Positions 27,839-37,676 of a DNA stretch of 64,000 nt are shown here, in pieces. The first letter of the stretch is position 1. Every line of letters starts with the position of its first letter. A model generated the notes under the pieces. It saw nothing but the letters and a program-made list of their open reading frames with translations, was not told where the DNA came from and ran no database searches. The translations under genes were made by a program, and so were the position numbers. Source of the stretch: Trichocoleus desertorum ATA4-8-CV12 (GTDB lineage Bacteria; Cyanobacteriota; Cyanobacteriia; FACHB-46); the NCBI GenBank assembly GCA_019358975.1, contig JAHHIL010000018.1, positions 33,952 to 97,951 on the forward strand, given 5' to 3'.

Positions 27839-29173
27839 ATGGGTCTTGACGAACTACAGCCAGAGATGCCAGCAGAACAACTGTTGGAGCTAGCCGCCCG
27901 CGCAGGTGCAGAAGCAGCGGAAGTGTTTCAATCGCGATCGCTTTCCCGTCCTGTTTTCTTTGAAGCCAATCGCCTCAAGCAGCTAGAGAGTACCCAGGCC
28001 GAGGGCACAGCCTTGCGCCTTTGGAAGGATGGTCGTCCCGGTTTAGCCGTGGCCTATGGTCCTGTAGAGCCACAGGCATTGGTAGAGCGGGCCTTAGCGC
28101 TTAGCGAACTCAATGAGCCAGAGACAATCGAGCTGACGGCAGGCTCCAAAGTCTTTTACCCCGATGTGGGAGAAGCGATCGCAATTGAGCAACTCGTCGG
28201 TTGGGGCAAAGAAGCGATCGCCCTAGTCCGGGAAGCTTATCCAGAAAGCTTGTGTACGGCTGAATGGGAGTGCGAAGCGGAGAGTACCCGCTTGATCAAC
28301 TCAGAAGGGTTAGATTTTAGCTACACCGATACTACGCTCAGCTGTTTTCTGTCAGCGGAGTGGATTCGGGGGGATGATTTTCTCAGCGTCTCGGATGGAC
28401 AAATTCAGCGCGGCAACTTAGACCCCGTGGCTCTGGCTCAAGAAGTGCTGCAACGCTTGGATTGGGCAAAAGAAAATGTGCCATCTCCGAATGGTCGAGT
28501 CCCCATTTTATTTACCTCCAAAGCAGCTGATATGCTCTGGGGCACAGTACAGGCAGCACTCAGCGGCAAGCAGGTGATTGAACGCGCCTCGCCTTGGAGC
28601 GATCGCCTAGGAGAACAAGTCGTCTCCGATGCGCTAACAATCTCTCAGCATCCCAATCGTGGCCCCTTTAGCTGCCCCTTTGATGATGAAGGCACGCCCA
28701 CTCGCCCCCTCGTTTTCATCCAAGATGGGATTCTGCAACTGTTCTACACCGATCGCACCAGCGGGCGTCTTCTGGGGAGCGGCACCACAGGCAACGGCTT
28801 CCGTCCAGGTCTAGGCAGCTATCCCACTCCAGGTTTATTTAATTTGTTGATTGAGCCGAGTGCAATGATGACTAACACAACTGCCGACAAGTCCCTCCTA
28901 GGCTTGATCGCCAGCTTGGATGAAGGCTTAGTGCTTGATCAGATGCTGGGGGGTGGCGCAGGCATTTCGGGGGATTTCTCGGTGAATGTGGATTTAGGCT
29001 ACCGAGTCAAGCAAGGTCAGATTGTAGGCCGCGTCAAAGACACCATGATTTCAGGCAATGTCTACACAGCGCTCAAGCAACTCGTAGAGATTGGCGGAGA
29101 TGCTGATTGGAACGGCTCTTGCTACACTCCTTCGCTGATTGTGGAAGGGCTGTCTGTCACAGGTCGGCAGTAA
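27839..29173 (+). CDS. TldD/PmbA-family metalloprotease homologue
   Basis: A 444-residue member of the TldD/PmbA family (peptidase U62). In Enterobacteria TldD and PmbA (TldE) form a heterodimer that degrades peptides such as microcin B17 and CcdA. No HExxxH motif is seen here, so it is more like the non-catalytic PmbA partner. Typical segments include LRLWKDGRPGLAVAYG, the TSKAADMLWG region and GDFSVNVDLGYRVKQGQIVGRVKDTMISGN. The TldD partner is not in the window. No signal peptide. Confidence 0.92.
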   Translation: MGLDELQPEMPAEQLLELAARAGAEAAEVFQSRSLSRPVFFEANRLKQLESTQAEGTALRLWKDGRPGLAVAYGPVEPQALVERALALSELNEPETIELTAGSKVFYPDVGEAIAIEQLVGWGKEAIALVREAYPESLCTAEWECEAESTRLINSEGLDFSYTDTTLSCFLSAEWIRGDDFLSVSDGQIQRGNLDPVALAQEVLQRLDWAKENVPSPNGRVPILFTSKAADMLWGTVQAALSGKQVIERASPWSDRLGEQVVSDALTISQHPNRGPFSCPFDDEGTPTRPLVFIQDGILQLFYTDRTSGRLLGSGTTGNGFRPGLGSYPTPGLFNLLIEPSAMMTNTTADKSLLGLIASLDEGLVLDQMLGGGAGISGDFSVNVDLGYRVKQGQIVGRVKDTMISGNVYTALKQLVEIGGDADWNGSCYTPSLIVEGLSVTGRQ

Positions 29174-29542
29174 GGGCGACAGTAAGGGCCACAAAGTACT
29201 ATATGGGAGGGAGCGATCGCTCAGCTTGATCGTTAGTTCACTCCCAAAGCTTGGGCACCTTTGATGCAGGTTGAGTCAATTTCCAATGCAGATTGCTCAA
29301 AGGTGAACCTCTACACAGCAATTTTTCGTCCGATACTAAAACTAGTACTTCACCACATGGTTTTGATCGGTGATTGGGGGTAAGTTTTACCTGCCTCCAC
29401 CGCCTGCCAAACCCTCCATCGACTGTGGCAGAGTCCTAGAAGTTTATGCAGCCAATCTAAGCGAGGGGCTGCTCGCTGCTGAGTTGGCTCTTGGCAAAGT
29501 CATCCAGGCTTAATCCGCTATCTACTACTGAGCTGCGGCCTG
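29174..29542. other. Intergenic region (369 bp)
   Basis: No gene, tRNA or strong terminator is seen between the pmbA-like gene and the CLC gene. One HIP1 site (GCGATCGC, about 29213) is present. The promoter of the CLC gene probably lies here but no clear -35/-10 pair stands out. Confidence 0.4.
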
Positions 29543-32161
29543 ATGTGGTATCTCTCTCTTCCCCAGCATCTCCGTCAATTTCTGCGGCCCAAACGCCTCG
29601 CGATTTTTGAGGCTTGCGCCATTGGTTTAGTCTCTGCCCTAGCAGCCGTCTTACTCAAGCAAGGAGCAGGCTGGGTGGGAGGCTGGCGCATCGCCGCCAC
29701 TCATGAGTTTCCAGCTTGGATAGTTTTGCCCTGCATTGGTTTAGTGGGCGGTGGCTTGACGGGATGGTTGATTCAGCGCTTAGCACCGGAAGCGTCAGGC
29801 AGTGGCATTCCTCAGGTAAAAGCAGCCCTGGCCTATGTACCGATCGCCCTCAATCTGCGAGTGGCATTGGTCAAGCTAGCGAGCACTATGTTATCGCTGG
29901 GGTCTGGATTAACCTTGGGACGCCAGGGGCCAACGGTGCAAGTAGGAGCAGCGTTAGCCGCACAGTTTAGCCGCTGGGTGCCCACGTCTCCCGACTATCA
30001 GCGCCAGTTACTAGCGGCTGGGGCGGCGGCGGGCTTAGCGGCTGGGTTTAATGCTCCGATCGCGGGTGTGATCTTTGTCGTCGAAGAACTATTGCAGGAT
30101 GTCTCTAACCTAACCCTTGGCACCGCGATTCTGGCTTCTTTTGTGGGTGGGGTGGTTTCCCGGTTGCTAGGGGGGCATGGACTGAATATGAACCTGACAA
30201 CCTCCCATGCCAAGTTTTCCCTTCAAGAAATTCCGCTCTTTTTGCTGTTAGGAGTTTTGGCAGGATTGTTGGGGGCTCTATTCTGCAAAGGCATTTTCGT
30301 CAGCTTGGCATTGAACCGCAAGTTGCCACGGGTGGGGGGGTTGCCAATGCGGATTGGCTTAGCTGGGCTGCTGTCGGGCCTAGTTGTGGCCTTTCTGCCT
30401 GCTACCCTGCGCGATAATACTGGACTCCAAGAAATGTTGGTGACAGGGGGAGCGGGCTGGAAAATTACGGCCCTAGCCTTTGTGAGCAAATTCCTGCTGA
30501 CTTTGGTGGCATATGGTTCGGGGGCGCCAGGCGGCTTGTTCGCGCCGTCTCTGATTCTCGGTTCAGCTTTAGGTTATTTAGTCAGTTTCTTTGCCGAAAC
30601 CCTACAAGCGGGGTTGGGAGTGCCGCCTGATTTGGCGATCGCCATTGGTTCTCCCACCACTTATGCACTGACGGGAATGGGTGCTTTCTTCAGCGCTGTG
30701 ACTCGCGGCCCCATTACCGCGATCGTGATTGTGTTTGAGATAACCACCGACTTCAATTTGGTGTTGCCGTTGATGATGAGTTCGGTGGTGGCTTACTTGG
30801 TGGCCGAAGCGATCGCCAGTGGCTCGATTTACAAGCAGCTCTTGGCTTGGAATGGCATTTATTTGGAGGACGAAGCCCCGATCGAAGGCCGTTTATCTGG
30901 CTTAACCGCAGCCGACATCATGCAAAGGCGGGTGGAAACGCTGTCGAGTCAGATGACTTTAGAGGAGGTAATGCAGGCATTTTCGCGATCGCATCATCGG
31001 GGCTTTCCGGTAGTGGATCAAGGCAAGTTGGTCGGCATTGTCACCCAAACCGATCTGGGCAACCAAGGACAGTTACAACTCTCCGAAACCGCGCCGCTAC
31101 AAGCCTTAATGACGCCGCAGCCTGTCACCGTCACCCCGAGAGATCCCCTATCTCATGTGCTGTATTTGCTCAATCGCTACAAAATCAGCCGTTTGCCCGT
31201 CACAGAAGGTCGCAAGCTCGTGGGCATTATTACGAGAGCCGACATTATTCGGGCGCAATCGGATCAACTCAGCGGCAAGACCGAGCAAGTAGGACCACAG
31301 CCCGAAGCGTCTTATGTGGTGTACCAAACACGATCGCCCGCTTTGGGTCGGGGTCGCTTATTGTTGCCCTTGAGCAATCCCCAGACCGCAGCTTCTCTGA
31401 TTCGCCTCGCCACTGCCATTGCCCGCGATCGCAACTTAGAAATTGAATGCTTGCAAGTGGTGCTGATTCCACGCAGCAGTTCTCCCGAAGAAACCGCTGT
31501 CAGCACGGCAAAGAGCCGGAGGTTGTTACGACAGGCAGAAAACCTGGGCCGAGCTTGGCAGATTCCGGTACACACCCAAATTCGGGTCGCCCATGATGTG
31601 TCGCAAGCGATTCTAGAAACCATTAAGGAGCGCCATATTGACCTGATCTTGATGGGCTGGAAAGGCAACACCTCCACACCAGGACGAGTGTTTGGGGGAG
31701 CCGTGGATACCGTTATTCGGCAGGCCGCTTGTGATGTCGTTTTGGCTAGATTACAGGGTGCAGAAACTTTTAATCGCTGGTTAGTGCCGATCGCAGGGGG
31801 GCCAAACGCTCAATATGCTGTCCAACTCCTGCCTGCTCTCACGTCTCTGGGAGAAACACCACTGATTAAACTCTGTCAAGTGTTTGAACCCAACGAGCAA
31901 AAACCCAACACCATCGCACTCGACCAAGCTGCGCGATCGCTGGATCGTCGTCTGGCAACTCCCGTGGTGGTCACGCCTGTCTGGGGGTCTTCCGTGTCTG
32001 AGGCGGTGGTGAGGTTGGCCCAAACTGAACGCTGTGATGTGATCGCCCTAGGAGCTAGCCGGGAAGGGATGCTGCAACAAGCGATCAAAGGCAATATTCC
32101 CGAAGCGATCGCCCGGAACAGTCAATGCACTGTGATCTTGGTGCGCCGCGCGATCGCCTAG
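29543..32161 (+). CDS. CLC-type chloride transporter with CBS pair and two UspA domains
   Basis: An 872-residue fusion. Residues 15-430 are a CLC channel/antiporter core with filter motifs GSGIP (86-90) and GSGAPGGLFAPSLILG (326-341); EE at 181-182 matches the internal proton-glutamate region. The gating-glutamate motif GREGP reads GRQGP (126-130), with Gln128 where most antiporters have Glu. Residues about 453-572 are a CBS pair (ADIMQRRVETL, GIVTQTDL, ALMTPQPVTVTPRD, GIITRADIIRAQ), normally an adenine-nucleotide sensor. About 600-728 and 735-870 are two UspA-like domains (VDTVIRQAACDVVLARL; AIARNSQCTVILVRR). This architecture suggests anion flux controlled by nucleotide state. No partner gene is adjacent. 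Confidence 0.94.
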   Translation: MWYLSLPQHLRQFLRPKRLAIFEACAIGLVSALAAVLLKQGAGWVGGWRIAATHEFPAWIVLPCIGLVGGGLTGWLIQRLAPEASGSGIPQVKAALAYVPIALNLRVALVKLASTMLSLGSGLTLGRQGPTVQVGAALAAQFSRWVPTSPDYQRQLLAAGAAAGLAAGFNAPIAGVIFVVEELLQDVSNLTLGTAILASFVGGVVSRLLGGHGLNMNLTTSHAKFSLQEIPLFLLLGVLAGLLGALFCKGIFVSLALNRKLPRVGGLPMRIGLAGLLSGLVVAFLPATLRDNTGLQEMLVTGGAGWKITALAFVSKFLLTLVAYGSGAPGGLFAPSLILGSALGYLVSFFAETLQAGLGVPPDLAIAIGSPTTYALTGMGAFFSAVTRGPITAIVIVFEITTDFNLVLPLMMSSVVAYLVAEAIASGSIYKQLLAWNGIYLEDEAPIEGRLSGLTAADIMQRRVETLSSQMTLEEVMQAFSRSHHRGFPVVDQGKLVGIVTQTDLGNQGQLQLSETAPLQALMTPQPVTVTPRDPLSHVLYLLNRYKISRLPVTEGRKLVGIITRADIIRAQSDQLSGKTEQVGPQPEASYVVYQTRSPALGRGRLLLPLSNPQTAASLIRLATAIARDRNLEIECLQVVLIPRSSSPEETAVSTAKSRRLLRQAENLGRAWQIPVHTQIRVAHDVSQAILETIKERHIDLILMGWKGNTSTPGRVFGGAVDTVIRQAACDVVLARLQGAETFNRWLVPIAGGPNAQYAVQLLPALTSLGETPLIKLCQVFEPNEQKPNTIALDQAARSLDRRLATPVVVTPVWGSSVSEAVVRLAQTERCDVIALGASREGMLQQAIKGNIPEAIARNSQCTVILVRRAIA

Positions 32162-32640
32162 GTTTGCTTGTTAGGTTCATACGGATGGGTGAAGCTCAGC
32201 AGTGAAAAAAGCGACTTACCATAGTGACATCCTCCAATCAAAATTAGGGAGATTTGAATTCTGGGTCTAGCTGATTCAGGTCTGGGAGCATGGTTAACTC
32301 CAGTAGGCTCTGGGTTTACTAAGACCAGGAATACAGAGATGGGTGCAAGTACTGTCTCTGAGCAAATGTCCCTGAGGCTTTGTTGAACTGGCTAAATGAA
32401 TACTTATCTGTCATGGCGCAGGAGGTGCAAACCCAGAGAAAACTTTTGTAGCCAAAGTAGACATAGAAACCAAAACGGTGGATTCTCACTGAGGGAGCTA
32501 ATTAAGACACACTACTTTGCGGATGCGATCGCCTTGCCGATGAATCTTCAGTTATGGGTCTTCAGTTATAGGGCGTATTTGCATCACTCCTCTCACAATT
32601 GGCCCTTGCGATGTTTAACATCCCCATACGGGTGATCAGT
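32162..32640. other. Intergenic region (479 bp)
   Basis: A spacer between the CLC gene and the first DUF928 gene. A 79-codon ORF at 32396-32635 has no domain or ribosome binding site and looks spurious. No repeat or terminator with a T tract is evident. Confidence 0.4.
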
Positions 32641-33447
32641 ATGCGTCAGAAACAATCCCGGACAACTTTGCTGAAAACTTGCCTAGCCCTCTCTCTAGGG
32701 TTATTTGTCTGTAGCTGGCCCACACTCACTCTCGCTCAAACCCAGCAACCATCAAGCACAGTCAAACGCCGTCTGCCAGGTCGTCGGGTGGGGGCTGGCA
32801 CTCGTGGGCCTTGCACGAATCCTAAGCAACCCTTGGTAGCCTTGATCCCCGACACCAATCTAGGGCTGACTGCCGAAAAGTATCCCACCTTCTTTTGGTT
32901 CATTCCGCCCACACCAGCACGCACCGCTGAATTTGTGCTGAACAATGAGAAGAAACAGGAGATCTACAAAACAACTTTCGCAATTACTGGGTCGCCAGGA
33001 GTCATTAACGTCACCTTGCCCGCAAATGCGACCTTACCGCCGCTAGAAGTGAACAAGAATTACTCTTGGACGTTTTCTTTAATCTGCAATCCGTCCGATC
33101 CTTCAGCCGTTGATTTTGTCCAAGGATGGGTGCAACGGGTAGCCCTCAGCCGAGATTTAGGAAATCAACTGACCAAAGCCGCCCCACGCGATCGCCCTGC
33201 TATCTATGCAAAAGCAGGCATCTGGAACGATACTCTCAAGAGCCTGAGTGAGTTACGCCGAGCCAACCCCCGCGATCGCACCTTAAATACGGATTGGGAA
33301 ACTGTGCTGAAGTCGGTGGGGCTAGAGACTGTCGCCAAGGCTCCTTTGGTGCAGTGTTGCTCTCAAACCAATTCTCCAGCAACCGATTCTCGTTCTACCA
33401 GTCCCACTCCTCGTTCCCGAACTTCTGCTCCCAATAGCACGCGCTAG
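32641..33447 (+). CDS. DUF928 exported protein (copy 1)
   Basis: From ATG 32641 the protein has 268 residues: MRQKQSRTTLLKTCLALSLG starts a signal peptide that ends at LAQ. The mature N-terminus carries the DUF928 hallmark LPGRRVGAGTRGPC, followed by PLVALIPDTNLGLTAEKYPTFFW, YSWTFSLICNPSDPS, GWVQRV and APRDRPAIYAKAGIWNDTL. The function of DUF928 is unknown; these exported cyanobacterial proteins often lie near CHAT, hemagglutinin-like or TpsB genes (family knowledge). The C-terminal tail is Ser/Thr/Pro-rich. An upstream ATG at 32599 would only extend the signal region. Confidence 0.9.
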   Translation: MRQKQSRTTLLKTCLALSLGLFVCSWPTLTLAQTQQPSSTVKRRLPGRRVGAGTRGPCTNPKQPLVALIPDTNLGLTAEKYPTFFWFIPPTPARTAEFVLNNEKKQEIYKTTFAITGSPGVINVTLPANATLPPLEVNKNYSWTFSLICNPSDPSAVDFVQGWVQRVALSRDLGNQLTKAAPRDRPAIYAKAGIWNDTLKSLSELRRANPRDRTLNTDWETVLKSVGLETVAKAPLVQCCSQTNSPATDSRSTSPTPRSRTSAPNSTR

Positions 33448-33575
33448 GACTTGCTAAAAATCCCTTGAGGCAACCCTAGTAACAGTTTGGAGGAATTTAG
33501 GCGATCGCGAACTTTCCCATCCTTACTATTGGGCCGCCTTCACAATGGTTGGCAACCCTTGGTAAAGCTCCCCCG

Positions 33576-35426
33576 TCAAGGTCGAATGACCACACTAAAA
33601 TAGACTGCTTCGTCTTGGGCATTCTGGCCGCGATCGCTGAGATCCAGTAGAGGAAAAGCATAATCTAGCCGGATGTTTAAACCCGCAACGGGTCGCCACA
33701 GGAGTCCTACGCCTGCTCCAGCCAAGAACCGCTCATTGTTAATTTCGTTGGGGTTTCTGGCCTCATTCCACACAGCGCCTAGGTCAAAGAATGGGGCGAG
33801 TTGCAGAGTGGGGACTCCTGCTTCATTGCGCTGCAAAGCAATCCGATCTTCGAGCGAAAAGCGGACACCGTTATCTCCAGAGCGGGCATTTTGCCGGAAA
33901 CCACGCACTGATTGGCCCCCACCAATCACAAACTGCTGCGACGGCAAGAGACTGTCGGGTGTGAGCTGTAAGTCTAACTGAGCAATCAGCAAATTATCCG
34001 TACCCAGTACCTGAACGCGCTGAGCCTGCCCTAACCAACTAAAGAAACGCCCATCGGGAATTGGATCAGGATTGGTGGTGGCATCAAAAACATCCACTCC
34101 AACATTAAACTGCGATCGCAAGGCCCAAGCTCCGCCCGGATCACGCTTGACATAATCTTGACCAAACTTGATCACGCTGGTACGGCTAATGCCATTCGGC
34201 CCCGTGCCGAGCACAAAGGGGTTGGGAATATTGTCAAACAGGAAAGTCTGCCCATCTTGGAAGGTAAAGCCCAGAGAGAGCGCTAATTCTTCACGGGGCG
34301 ATCGCACCAAAGGCTGACGGTAGCTAATCTCATATAACTCAGAACTGCCGCGAATGCCTAGGGCCGAAAACTGGGGGTCAGTAATTTTGTAGTCGTTCGG
34401 AGCGGCTCGTAATTGAATCGTGCCATTCATGGCGTTGATCGGGACTCGGTAACTGAAGTCGTACAACTCAGCACCACCCGTTGTAGAAACGTAGTAAGCA
34501 CCTGCGAGTTGATCGCCGAGCCCGGTTAAGTTGCGATGCACAGCACTCACCCCTAGCCGCTCAGAGCCGACGCTGGGCGGTGAATAGTTATCAGCACTCA
34601 AGTAAAAATCAAACGGATTCGCTTCTGTAACCCGGACAGTTAAGATACTTTGGCCGAGTTGCTCTCCCGCGCGTAAATTCGCCTCAACGTTTTGAAACAA
34701 AGGGTCAATTTTGAGCAGGCGCAGCTGGTCTTCCAGAGCATCTTTCTTCAGCGGCGTTTTTGCCCCCAACTGAATGCGATCGCGAATGTAACTCGTGTTA
34801 ACCCGACGATTTCCTTCTACGTCAATGCGTTCCAAACTGCCTTCAATCACGCGAATCCTAACGACGCCATCCGTAATCGTTTGATCCACCAAGACAGCGC
34901 GGGAAGTGATATAGCCTTGGTTGAGATAGAGCTGCGTAATGGCATCGGCCACAGTCCGCAGTTGCTCCAAGGTCAAAGAACGACCTTCATAGGGCTGCAC
35001 GATCGGGTCTAGTTCCTCTGGCCCCAAAATCGTGCTGCCAATCACTTCAATGCTTTTGACAGGAATGGTGACATCCGGTTGTGCAGGCGACGCTTCTGGG
35101 GTAGGTGTGGGTAAGATTGGCGGTTCTTTTTCGGTCGGGGTGGGAAGTGGCAGAGTCGGCGGGGGTTGCAGGAAGCGGTCTTGGTTGGGGTCGAGTTGCG
35201 GATTAGCAACAGGCGGAATAGGCACACTTTGAGCAACCAGGTTGCCTAGCTCCCCTAGCACTGGAGCTGGAGGGATAGGACTAGCCCAAGCAGAAGTGCT
35301 GTTGAGCGGCATCGGTATTAAGGTCGTGGCTAACAGCCCCACAGCTTTTGCTCTGAGTCCCCCTGGGAGCCAGAGAAACTGCCAAAAATCTGTTCTCACG
35401 CTCCATCCCACTTGCTGCTTCCGCAC
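33576..35426 (-). CDS. ShlB/FhaC-family TpsB outer-membrane transporter
   Basis: A 616-residue two-partner secretion transporter. The N-terminal 70 residues include a signal region, then a Pro-rich linker (about 70-115), POTRA domains (about 118-275; VKSIEVIGSTILGPEEL, NQGYITSRAVL, VEGSLERIDVEGN variant IEGSLERIDVEGNRRV), and a C-terminal 16-strand beta-barrel (about 280-616). The conserved L6-loop motif is SVRGFRQNARSGDNG, and the end is Phe/Val-aromatic as expected (YFSVVIRP). Its normal role is to export a TpsA passenger; no TpsA is found in the window. It sits between two DUF928 genes on the opposite strand. Confidence 0.94.
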   Translation of the reverse strand: MRKQQVGWSVRTDFWQFLWLPGGLRAKAVGLLATTLIPMPLNSTSAWASPIPPAPVLGELGNLVAQSVPIPPVANPQLDPNQDRFLQPPPTLPLPTPTEKEPPILPTPTPEASPAQPDVTIPVKSIEVIGSTILGPEELDPIVQPYEGRSLTLEQLRTVADAITQLYLNQGYITSRAVLVDQTITDGVVRIRVIEGSLERIDVEGNRRVNTSYIRDRIQLGAKTPLKKDALEDQLRLLKIDPLFQNVEANLRAGEQLGQSILTVRVTEANPFDFYLSADNYSPPSVGSERLGVSAVHRNLTGLGDQLAGAYYVSTTGGAELYDFSYRVPINAMNGTIQLRAAPNDYKITDPQFSALGIRGSSELYEISYRQPLVRSPREELALSLGFTFQDGQTFLFDNIPNPFVLGTGPNGISRTSVIKFGQDYVKRDPGGAWALRSQFNVGVDVFDATTNPDPIPDGRFFSWLGQAQRVQVLGTDNLLIAQLDLQLTPDSLLPSQQFVIGGGQSVRGFRQNARSGDNGVRFSLEDRIALQRNEAGVPTLQLAPFFDLGAVWNEARNPNEINNERFLAGAGVGLLWRPVAGLNIRLDYAFPLLDLSDRGQNAQDEAVYFSVVIRP

Positions 35427-35661
35427 AATTTGTTGCCCTCTATAAATCTACGGCTCAAGTTTCGACGCTAGGTATAAGCAGGACTAGCTAGAAGATTGTA
35501 CGTCAAGTACCTCCGGTCTTAAATTCTGAACCAGAGATTTGTAAGTAAGAGTCTACAATTGTGGCAACCCTAGCTCCTTATGGGCCCTTCCTGCTGTGTT
35601 TCCTAGCGTAGCTCTGAGCCTACAGGATGCCACTGCTGAATTGATCCACAAGAGTTTTCTT

Positions 35662-36519
35662 ATGACTCAGGTTAATGTTTACAAAACTTTTATCGCTGTT
35701 GGGTTAACGATAGGTTTGTCATGCTGGGTGGAAAGCAGTTTTCAGCCAGTCTCGGCAATGCAGTTTAGAGGCACCAGTCGCAAACTGCCAGGTCGGCGAG
35801 TGGGAGCAGGGACTAGAGCGTTTTTGCCACCTTCGCTGGAGGCTCCTAGGGTACGAGGGCCTGCACCAGCCGCCCCACCCAGCCCCAAAATTCCAGGTCG
35901 GCGACAGGGAGCAGGTTCACGGGGAAACGGCTTAATCGAGTGCCTGCCCACTAGCTCTGGCCCCTTAGTGGCCTTGTCACCCGATACCAATTTAGGATTG
36001 ACGACCGCAGCCTATCCTCGATTTTTCTGGGCTCTGCCGTCAACCAATGCGCCTCTGGTGGAGTTTACCCTGTATGACGTAGATGCCAAGCAAGCCAACC
36101 GCAACCTAATTTACAAAACCACGTTTAGCATCACAGGTGAGGCGGGAATTGCTAGCTTATCCTTGCCAACCGATGTGAATTTGCCTCCGTTAAAACTTGG
36201 CCAAGATTATCGCTGGTCTGTGGCCCTCATTTGCAATCCTGCCGATCGCTCGCAAGACATAATAGTCGATGGTTGGGTGCAACGAGTCGTCCCCAGCTCA
36301 ACCGTTGCTCAACAGCTAAAGCACGCCACTCCTCGCGATCGCCCTGCGATCTACGCCCAAAATGGACTTTGGTTTGATACGGTCGAAACTCTATTAGATC
36401 AACGCTGTGCCCGCCCCCAAGATGCAAACTTGGCAGCTAGTTGGGCCGAGTTGATGAAGTCGGTGAATTTAGAGGCGATCGTCAATCAACCTGCTGTCTG
36501 TTTAAAGGATGAGGGATGA
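35662..36519 (+). CDS. DUF928 exported protein (copy 2)
   Basis: From ATG 35662 (AAGAG 7 nt upstream) it has 285 residues with a signal peptide (VYKTFIAVGLTIGLSCWV; cleavage near VSA). It is a paralogue of the first DUF928 protein, with the same block order (LVALSPDTNLGLTTAAYPRFFW, YRWSVALICNPADRS, GWVQRVV, RDRPAIYAQNGLWFDT). Unlike copy 1, the N-terminal motif is doubled: LPGRRVGAGTR and IPGRRQGAGSRGN are separated by a Pro-rich linker of about 30 residues. The gene stops inside a GGATGAGGGATG tract. Function unknown. Confidence 0.9.
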   Translation: MTQVNVYKTFIAVGLTIGLSCWVESSFQPVSAMQFRGTSRKLPGRRVGAGTRAFLPPSLEAPRVRGPAPAAPPSPKIPGRRQGAGSRGNGLIECLPTSSGPLVALSPDTNLGLTTAAYPRFFWALPSTNAPLVEFTLYDVDAKQANRNLIYKTTFSITGEAGIASLSLPTDVNLPPLKLGQDYRWSVALICNPADRSQDIIVDGWVQRVVPSSTVAQQLKHATPRDRPAIYAQNGLWFDTVETLLDQRCARPQDANLAASWAELMKSVNLEAIVNQPAVCLKDEG

Positions 36520-36592
36520 GGGATGAAGGTAGTTGAAGATCCCAGTTCGGGATTAGGCACAGAACTAGAGACTCAACATGTTCAGAATGAAT

Positions 36593-37486
36593 CTAGCTTT
36601 GTGCAGTTAGGGGTGCCAATTTCATTTCCCGGAAAAGTTGTAGGGCCGATCGCCAGACTAAGTAGCCTTGAGTGCTCAGATGCAAACCATCCGTCGTAAA
36701 GTCAGTCCGTAAATTGCCTTGAGCATCTGTAAATAGGGGGTGTAAGTCGAGGAAATGTACTCCCGCTTCCTCGGCGATCGCTTTGAGTTCCTGATTTAGC
36801 TGACGAATATGGTCATTAGAAATTGCATTCAGGCGGTCTTTGCCTTGCCAAGTAGCGCGATCGCCTGCGTGCGGCAATATTGACTGCAAAACAATCTGAG
36901 CTTGGGGATGTACCTGCTGCAAGTCGCGGATAATCCGATACTGATTTTCTAGCAAATCCGCATCTCCTACCCCTCTAATTAAGTCGTTAATGCCAATTAG
37001 GACAAAAATTGTTTCTGGTTGGGTCTCGTCAAACAACTCTAGACGGCGGAGGAGCCCAGCCGAAGTTTCTCCAGAAATACCTTGGTTCAACCAGCTTTGC
37101 TGCGTTGGCAACAACTCAGGTGGAAACCAAAGGCTCAAAGAATCTCCCACCAGTATATTCAGGCGCTTGGGGCGGTCTGTCGCTGCGGCCTTAGCTTCTT
37201 GCTGCAAGAGAGTCAACCATTGGTCGTAGGTAAGCTGATGACGCGGTCCCAACTCTGGCGTTGCAGAGACAGTAGAGCGCGGTAGCTGACTCTGGTTTGC
37301 AGCCGCACTAGCCTTGGCAAGCCACGGTAAACTGTACCCTCGCAGCAATAGCAGCACGGTCAATAGCAGGAAGCCATTGGCTACAACCGACAACAAGGCC
37401 CAAGCAGGAACGATTTTTCGAGAGCGAGTAGGCACTGCACCACACTCAACGTCATTTTGAATCAGATTGTAGTCGCAATCTGGCAT
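36593..37486 (-). CDS. SGNH/GDSL hydrolase, membrane-anchored
   Basis: A 297-residue esterase-like protein. Residues about 27-50 form a membrane anchor (WALLSVVANGFLLLTVLLLLRG), followed by a Ser/Ala/Pro linker and the SGNH domain. Its blocks are GDSLSLWFP (Ser nucleophile, about 116), the Gly block GISGETSAG, GINDLIRG (block III), and DGLHLSTQGY (block V, Asp/His). All four catalytic elements are present, so an active extracytoplasmic esterase, acetyl-esterase or lipase is likely; the substrate is unknown. It is convergent with the DUF928 gene. Confidence 0.9.
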   Translation of the reverse strand: MPDCDYNLIQNDVECGAVPTRSRKIVPAWALLSVVANGFLLLTVLLLLRGYSLPWLAKASAAANQSQLPRSTVSATPELGPRHQLTYDQWLTLLQQEAKAAATDRPKRLNILVGDSLSLWFPPELLPTQQSWLNQGISGETSAGLLRRLELFDETQPETIFVLIGINDLIRGVGDADLLENQYRIIRDLQQVHPQAQIVLQSILPHAGDRATWQGKDRLNAISNDHIRQLNQELKAIAEEAGVHFLDLHPLFTDAQGNLRTDFTTDGLHLSTQGYLVWRSALQLFREMKLAPLTAQS

Positions 37487-37567
37487 TCGTCCAAAAAATT
37501 AGTCGCAACTAGGGTTCGCTGATAAAGCTGGCTATCGATTTGCAACTCATTAGCCCAGCAAAAATCA

Positions 37568-37598
37568 AAAAACTGCCAGAACCTTAAGCTCTAGCAGC
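37568..37598 (-). terminator. Intrinsic terminator downstream of amt
   Basis: On the minus strand CTGCTAGAGC pairs with GGTTCTGGCAG around a TTAA loop and is followed by TTTTTTG (37573-37567) and a further T run. It lies about 80 bp after the amt stop, in the right orientation to end its transcript. Confidence 0.75.
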
Positions 37599-37676
37599 CT
37601 TTTGAATTGCAAATACTAATTCAATCAGATTTCATTAGGTAGGTGCCCAACTTCATTGCAATAGCACCATAGAAGC

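Noticed and set aside
32396..32635. 79-codon plus-strand ORF before the first DUF928 gene
   Set aside because: No ribosome binding site, domain or sensible composition.
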